From the NCBI GenBank assembly GCA_903899865.1, contig CAIUKZ010000490.1, positions 1 to 8,601 on the forward strand: 8,601 nucleotides of DNA. Direction: 5' to 3'. The position numbers were made by a program, and so were the translations under genes. How positions within the stretch are numbered: position 1 is the first letter of the stretch; each line of letters starts with the position of its first letter. Positions 4,622-8,601 of this stretch are shown here, piece after piece. The notes below the pieces were generated by a model. That model searched no databases and was not told where the DNA came from. It worked only from the letters and a program-made list of their open reading frames with translations. The stretch is from an uncultured Bacteroidales bacterium (GTDB taxonomy: Bacteria > Bacteroidota > Bacteroidia > Bacteroidales > Paludibacteraceae).

Positions 4622-7042
4622 CTATATTTTGCTCGAAAACGGATCAATTGGTTTTGAATAATCTACATTTTCGCTTTTGGTCGAATTGTTGATATTACCG
4701 TAATTAGGTTTACCCATTGATGAAGCACCTCTAAATCTACTTGGCTTTTTATTAATAATCACAGTAGAAGGGATGTTCTCCAGCTCCCCTTTGTCCGAAA
4801 GCGAAAGCTCATTCCATGTAGGGTAGCTTATCAGCATAAAGCTGTAACGCACCAACACACTCGATGTATATCGTGTCAGTTTATTCACTTTCACATTATC
4901 CGGAAATTCCAGCTTCAATTTATGAATGCCCTCCCTGATTCTTTCACTCGAAAAAATCAACCGGTTTAAGTCAAGAATTTGTACTGTCACATGGGGGCTG
5001 TTTCTCATCAATCTACGAGCATAACGCAATAGAAACTCATCTTCCTCAAAGTTCAAAAGTATCACCGTGTTGGTAATTGACACATATCCCCTATTCACAA
5101 AAACCCCAACACTACAATTACTATTTTCGATAAAATACTTTGTTTTATCACGTATTAATGATCCCGGATAAAAAAGTGTTTGTTTGCTTGAGATACGGTT
5201 GATGATGTGGTTGAGCCACTTAATCTTTTTAAACCACTTACTTTCTTCCAAAAAAGGGATACCTGATAGCGACACTCCTGCACCTACAAGAAGAAAATCA
5301 TAATTATTTTGATTCACATTTTTAATGATTCCGAGCTCGATATTGTCCGTCACCTTATACTCCGTAGCCAATGGAATCTCCAACCGATCAGCCTCTGTCT
5401 TGATGCCTACAAAACTCTCATTAGCATATTGCTCACCATAAATTGGGTTCGTGTCTGTCCCAGGTGTGATGTGCATAGCAGTAACCCACAGACTATTTTT
5501 CGCCCCATCCAACAGCGTTTTAGCCACATTCACCAAATTACGACCATTCTGAGGGTTCCCCAATGCTATCATCACTTTGAACACTCCCTGTGCTTGCTGA
5601 CGGATGTAATCCTCACGCAGTTGTTTGTTTGGAAATAATTTATTAATCAATGACAACACTGGCGTAGTCATAAAGGTTGTTATCAAAGCCATGATAACCA
5701 ACATTACAAAAATAGGTGGAGGTAATATGTGCATTTCATAACCAATATTCAACACTATCAGCTCCATCAATCCGCGTGTGTTCATTAAAATACCCAACGA
5801 TAGGCTGTCTTTCCAATTTTCCCCTAACAATCGGGCAGAAAAGGCTCCACCAACGAACTTCCCGACAATAGCTACGCCGATAAAAACACCACACATCGCC
5901 CACAGATGAGAAGTGTTCAATAATCCAATCTCAGTCCTAAGCCCAGTAAATACGAAGAAAAGTGGTAGTAACAAGGTCACTGACACATCCTCAATCTTTT
6001 CCACCACCAATCGTCTAAAATCGGGCAACTGTGGCATCACCACACCTGCTAAGAATGCTCCGAACAAGGCATGAATGCCAATCACTTGTGTAATAAATGC
6101 CGATGCAATCAGAATTAAAAGTAAAAATGCGATTATACTCTTATTCAGCACTTCACTATTACTGTATATTTTCCCCACTTGCTTTAGAAATGGTCTGATT
6201 ACGGCCAACATAATGACCACATACAGCACCGCAAAACCAATGGTGTAAATCGAACTTACAAAACTACCTGTTTTGGTTATCGCAATTACTGCTGCTAATA
6301 CGCACCAAGCAGTCACATCATCGTTTGCTGCACTAGCAATGGCAATGGTGCCAAGGTGCGTTTTAGTTAGTCCTTTTTCTTGAATAATCCTTGCCAGTAC
6401 GGGGAAAGCAGTAATGCTCATGGAAATACCAATAAATAGAGCAAATGAAAGATAATCGGTGTAACCTGCAGCAAATTCTTGATACACCAAATAGGCTAAT
6501 CCCATTCCCAATAAATAGGGAAATAGGATACTGGCATGACTGATGACGTATGTCACACCCATCCGATCCTTTAGTTGCGTTACATCCAGCTCCATGCCAA
6601 TGATAAACATGAAAAGCACCAACCCAATCTGACTTAATACACTTAGATTACCGAGGGTTTTTGCAGCAAATAGAAAATGGAAGGCATCGGGGAAATAATA
6701 TCCAAAAAGTGACGGACCAAGCAAAATACCTGCCAGTATCTCACCAATCACTGTCGGCTGACCCATTTTTTTAAACAAATAACCAAAAAAACGCGACGCT
6801 ATAAGTATCGAAAGTATTTGCAAAAGAAGCATAGATGCCGGCTCAGCTAGATTTTGAAAAATCGATAATTTGAATAACTCAAATCCTGAGACATTCTCTA
6901 TTGTGGGATGAATGTGCGTAGCTTGATTATCTGCATATTGTTCTCCTCCTTTTGTCATTATAAAATAGGTAAAGACACTAAAAACCATCAACATGATGAT
7001 GTAGAATAACCAAGTTTTAATTTGAGATGTTCTTTTGGGCAT
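4622..7042 (-). CDS. CPA2-family cation:proton antiporter with CHX-like cytosolic tail
   Basis: An inner-membrane monovalent cation (Na+ or K+)/H+ antiporter of 806 residues. Residues 10-30 form a first hydrophobic segment, followed by a polar loop (31-65). The Na/H exchanger domain with about 12 membrane helices spans 66-470. Motifs include GQPTVIGEILAGILLGPS (94-111), FIIGMELD (146-153), the ion-binding pair Asn240-Asp241 in ASAANDDVTAW, HALFGAFLAGVVMP (324-337), Lys395 in GKFVGG and NTRGLMELI (421-429). The cytosolic tail (471-806) looks like two degenerate USP-like units. The first has KVMIALGNPQNGR and YDFLLVGAG (489-589); the second has VGVFVNRGY and EDEFLLRYARRLM (645-679). This order matches plant CHX transporters and their bacterial relatives. 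The tail may sense nucleotides or pH, by analogy only. The ion cannot be told from sequence. The gene converges with thiL and diverges from terC. Confidence 0.92.
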   Translation of the reverse strand: MPKRTSQIKTWLFYIIMLMVFSVFTYFIMTKGGEQYADNQATHIHPTIENVSGFELFKLSIFQNLAEPASMLLLQILSILIASRFFGYLFKKMGQPTVIGEILAGILLGPSLFGYYFPDAFHFLFAAKTLGNLSVLSQIGLVLFMFIIGMELDVTQLKDRMGVTYVISHASILFPYLLGMGLAYLVYQEFAAGYTDYLSFALFIGISMSITAFPVLARIIQEKGLTKTHLGTIAIASAANDDVTAWCVLAAVIAITKTGSFVSSIYTIGFAVLYVVIMLAVIRPFLKQVGKIYSNSEVLNKSIIAFLLLILIASAFITQVIGIHALFGAFLAGVVMPQLPDFRRLVVEKIEDVSVTLLLPLFFVFTGLRTEIGLLNTSHLWAMCGVFIGVAIVGKFVGGAFSARLLGENWKDSLSLGILMNTRGLMELIVLNIGYEMHILPPPIFVMLVIMALITTFMTTPVLSLINKLFPNKQLREDYIRQQAQGVFKVMIALGNPQNGRNLVNVAKTLLDGAKNSLWVTAMHITPGTDTNPIYGEQYANESFVGIKTEADRLEIPLATEYKVTDNIELGIIKNVNQNNYDFLLVGAGVSLSGIPFLEESKWFKKIKWLNHIINRISSKQTLFYPGSLIRDKTKYFIENSNCSVGVFVNRGYVSITNTVILLNFEEDEFLLRYARRLMRNSPHVTVQILDLNRLIFSSERIREGIHKLKLEFPDNVKVNKLTRYTSSVLVRYSFMLISYPTWNELSLSDKGELENIPSTVIINKKPSRFRGASSMGKPNYGNINNSTKSENVDYSKPIDPFSSKI

Positions 7043-7094
7043 TTTGTACAGTATTAAGAATGGTAGGTTTACAAGCCTGAAAATGGCCTTTTTA

Positions 7095-7126
7095 CAAAGA
7101 TAGTGAAATTATTTTATACGCATCAA
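7095..7126 (-). promoter_or_regulatory. Promoter of the antiporter gene
   Basis: On the - strand, TTG (7126-7124) and TATCTTTG (7102-7095) are separated by 21 bp, matching the Bacteroidota TTG / TAnnTTTG arrangement. The implied transcript has a 5' leader of about 45 nt before the start codon at 7042. Confidence 0.55.
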
Positions 7127-7160
7127 GACTAAAAACCATATACTACAACATATTTTGAAC

Positions 7161-7190
7161 TTGCTTGTTGATTAATTATTCGTATTTTTG
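7161..7190 (+). promoter_or_regulatory. Promoter of terC
   Basis: TTG at 7161-7163 and TATTTTTG at 7183-7190 are separated by 19 bp, a good match to the Bacteroidota promoter pattern. Transcription would start near 7197, giving a leader of about 70 nt with no Shine-Dalgarno sequence before terC. Confidence 0.6.
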
Positions 7191-7267
7191 TCATCATTTA
7201 TATTTATTCATTTTCCAAACTTACAATAGATTTAATACATCGTTTTTTTTAATTCATACACATTCTT

Positions 7268-8209
7268 ATGGAAATTGGTATTAGTTTTTGGGTAGGCTTT
7301 ATTGCATTTGTAGCAATTATGCTATTTCTTGATTTATTTGTTTTTCACAAAAAAGACACAACTGTCAATGTAAAGGAAGCGTTGCTTTGGAGTGCCTTTT
7401 GGATAGGTCTGGCTGTAGTTTTCAACTTAGGAGTGTATTACGTACTGGGTAGGGTAAAAGCTTTGGAGTTTTTTACTGGTTATCTTATCGAAGAGTCGCT
7501 AAGTGTGGACAACCTGTTCGTATTCATCATGATTTTTGGGTTCTTTAAAATTGACCCAAAATACCAACACAAGATTCTTTTTTGGGGAATCATCGGTGCT
7601 ATCGTGATGCGTGCCATCTTTATTTTTGCTGGTGTGGCGTTAATTCAAAAGTTTGCATGGGTGATGTATATTTTTGGTGCATTCTTGATTTACACTGGTA
7701 TAAAAATGCTTTTTGAGAAAGAAGATTCGGAATTCAATCCCAACGACAATGTTGTGATTAAAACCTTCAAAAAGATTTTTCCTGTTACGGATGACATGTC
7801 TAAACCTGTTTTCTTCGTAAGAAACAGCAAAATACTTTATGCTACGCCCTATTTCCTTGTATTGTTGTTTATAGAGGCTTCAGATTTGATATTTGCTGTA
7901 GACTCTATTCCTGCGGTACTTTCGGTTTCCAAAGATCCATTTATCGTCTATACATCGAACATTTTTGCCATTTTAGGTCTGCGTTCACTCTATTTCGCAT
8001 TGAGTGGCATTATGGACTTATTCAGGTTTTTAAAATATGCATTGGCAGGTATTCTGACCTTTATTGGTGCAAAAATGTGCATCAATGAATTTACACATCA
8101 TATCGGATCTGAATTTCACATCACCAACTTCACATCCTTAGGAGTCATTGTGGGTCTATTGGCGATATCGATTGTGCTTTCTCTTGTATTCAAAAAACGA
8201 GTAGTATAA
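7268..8209 (+). CDS. TerC/Alx family integral membrane protein
   Basis: A 313-residue polytopic inner-membrane protein of the TerC family, which includes E. coli Alx and TerC. Family members are linked to manganese export, pH response and tellurite resistance; for this protein metal transport is inferred from the family. Visible hallmarks are YLIEESLSVDNLFVF (72-86) with Glu75, Glu76 and Asp81, and FIEASDLIFAVDSIPAV (201-217) with Asp206 and Asp212. These acidic residues within membrane helices are the probable metal site. SNIFAILGLRSLYF (230-243) is also typical. A hydrophilic loop at about 150-188, in the middle of the protein, separates two membrane halves, and the length matches the Alx-like subgroup. 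The start ATG at 7268 gives a normal N-terminus (MEIGISFWVGF). No other tellurite genes are nearby, so a ter operon is unlikely. The gene ends before a strong terminator. Confidence 0.93.
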   Translation: MEIGISFWVGFIAFVAIMLFLDLFVFHKKDTTVNVKEALLWSAFWIGLAVVFNLGVYYVLGRVKALEFFTGYLIEESLSVDNLFVFIMIFGFFKIDPKYQHKILFWGIIGAIVMRAIFIFAGVALIQKFAWVMYIFGAFLIYTGIKMLFEKEDSEFNPNDNVVIKTFKKIFPVTDDMSKPVFFVRNSKILYATPYFLVLLFIEASDLIFAVDSIPAVLSVSKDPFIVYTSNIFAILGLRSLYFALSGIMDLFRFLKYALAGILTFIGAKMCINEFTHHIGSEFHITNFTSLGVIVGLLAISIVLSLVFKKRVV

Positions 8210-8247
8210 GGGTTGAAATCATAATAAACAGTTCGACGATTAATATT

Positions 8248-8286
8248 TAAGGGGAGTAGCAAAATCGCGACTCCCCTTATTTGTTT
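8248..8286 (+). terminator. Rho-independent terminator after terC
   Basis: TAAGGGGAGT (8248-8257) and ACTCCCCTTA (8270-8279) form a perfect 10-bp stem around a 12-nt loop, followed by TTTGTTT. It lies 38 bp after the terC stop codon. Its symmetry could also serve the convergent hydrolase gene on the - strand, although the T run on that side is weaker (TTAATATTAA). Confidence 0.8.
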
Positions 8287-8293
8287 AAAAAAC

Positions 8294-8307
8294 TGATGCA
8301 TGCATCA
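8294..8307. repeat. Perfect 14-bp palindrome
   Basis: TGATGCATGCATCA is self-complementary without a spacer, which fits a dimeric protein binding site better than an RNA hairpin. It lies between the terC terminator and the 3' end of the hydrolase gene. No role is known. Confidence 0.4.
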
Positions 8308-8338
8308 ATAACCCTAAACTTAAAAATCTATCAAAAAT

Positions 8339-8601
8339 CTACAATGACTTCAACCACGCTCTAAACTGAATGGTCCAGAAGTTTACTTTCTCATTGTTAG
8401 CTCCTAGTCCGAATCCATGTTCACCGCTCGAAAGAATGTGTATTTCAGCAGGAACTTTGCATTTATGCAAAGCTTCGTACATCAGGATTGCATTTTCTAC
8501 AGGCACCACACTGTCATCACCTGCATGTACAATAAACGCTGGCGGAGTACTTTCTTTCACCTGCAACTCATTCGAATACAGTTTTACCAATTCATTACTT
8601 G
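8339..8601 (-). CDS. Alpha/beta hydrolase, esterase type, 3' part (5' end outside window)
   Basis: The last 87 residues of a hydrolase whose frame is still open at the window edge; a TTG at 8590 should not be taken as its start. PPAFIVHAGDDSVVPVEN carries the catalytic Asp region, and SSGEHGFGLG carries the catalytic His, as in esterases of the Aes / acetyl-xylan-esterase type (prolyl oligopeptidase-like fold). ENAILMYEALHKCKVPAEIHIL lies between them as expected. The nucleophile Ser and any signal peptide lie outside the window, so substrate and location cannot be told. Bacteroidota often use such enzymes to deacylate plant polysaccharides, a possibility only. It converges with terC. Confidence 0.85.
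   Translation of the reverse strand, partial: SNELVKLYSNELQVKESTPPAFIVHAGDDSVVPVENAILMYEALHKCKVPAEIHILSSGEHGFGLGANNEKVNFWTIQFRAWLKSL

Larger units (their letters stand above)
7043..7267. promoter_or_regulatory. Divergent intergenic region between antiporter and terC
   Basis: This 225-bp AT-rich spacer carries one promoter candidate for each direction (7095-7126 on the - strand and 7161-7190 on the + strand). They are about 35 bp apart, so a protein binding between them could affect both genes. I see no clear operator palindrome. The terC leader of about 70 nt shows none of the expected features of a yybP-ykoY manganese riboswitch. Confidence 0.6.

Noticed and set aside
5309..5638. 109-codon open frame on the + strand inside the antiporter gene
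   Set aside because: It is the opposite strand of a well-supported coding region and shows no recognisable protein features.
7191..7267. yybP-ykoY manganese riboswitch in the terC leader
   Set aside because: The leader is short, A/T-rich and lacks a GC-rich paired structure; the Bacteroidota-type promoter leaves only about 70 nt.
8116..8301. 61-codon open frame on the - strand overlapping the end of terC
   Set aside because: It runs through the terC terminator and antisense to terC, with no family resemblance.

Overview
The window is a chromosomal stretch of a Bacteroidota bacterium, probably of the order Bacteroidales. The evidence is the AT-rich DNA, the start codons preceded by A/T-rich sequence without Shine-Dalgarno motifs, several TAnnTTTG-type -7 promoter elements, and gene products that read like Bacteroidota versions of their families. 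It is mostly housekeeping and transport genes. I see no phage, insertion sequence, CRISPR array, tRNA or rRNA.

Left part, all on the + strand: the 3' end of a thiamine pyrophosphokinase gene (1-420), a secreted transglutaminase-like protein (473-1570), a small lipoprotein resembling a Bacteroidales domain of unknown function (1791-2096), ribose-5-phosphate isomerase B (2490-2942) and thiamine-monophosphate kinase ThiL (3398-4423). The thiamine pyrophosphokinase and ThiL are the two alternative last steps to thiamine diphosphate: salvage from thiamine, and de novo from thiamine monophosphate. RpiB belongs to the pentose phosphate pathway, whose transketolase needs that cofactor. I see no TPP riboswitch.

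Right part: an 806-residue CPA2-type cation:proton antiporter on the - strand (4622-7042), built like plant CHX proteins with a membrane domain and a long cytosolic USP-like tail. It is divergent from a TerC/Alx-family membrane protein on the + strand (7268-8209). Candidate promoters for both lie in the 225 bp between them. A strong hairpin terminator follows terC, and the 3' end of an esterase-type alpha/beta hydrolase on the - strand (8339-8601) closes the window.

The most unusual content is between the genes. Two related dispersed repeats, each with a degenerate tandem core of 14-16 bp units and conserved flanks, follow the transglutaminase gene and thiL. A CTTTTGTGCC-type repeat occurs twice, 127 bp apart, upstream of thiL. 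C/G-rich palindromes of REP-like appearance sit directly in front of rpiB and thiL. The one before thiL ends in eight T residues four bases from the start codon and looks like a terminator or attenuator. A long imperfect inverted repeat (2195-2270) upstream of rpiB could fold into a hairpin of about 76 nt. I found no convincing new multi-gene system; the non-coding repeats are the best targets for follow-up.
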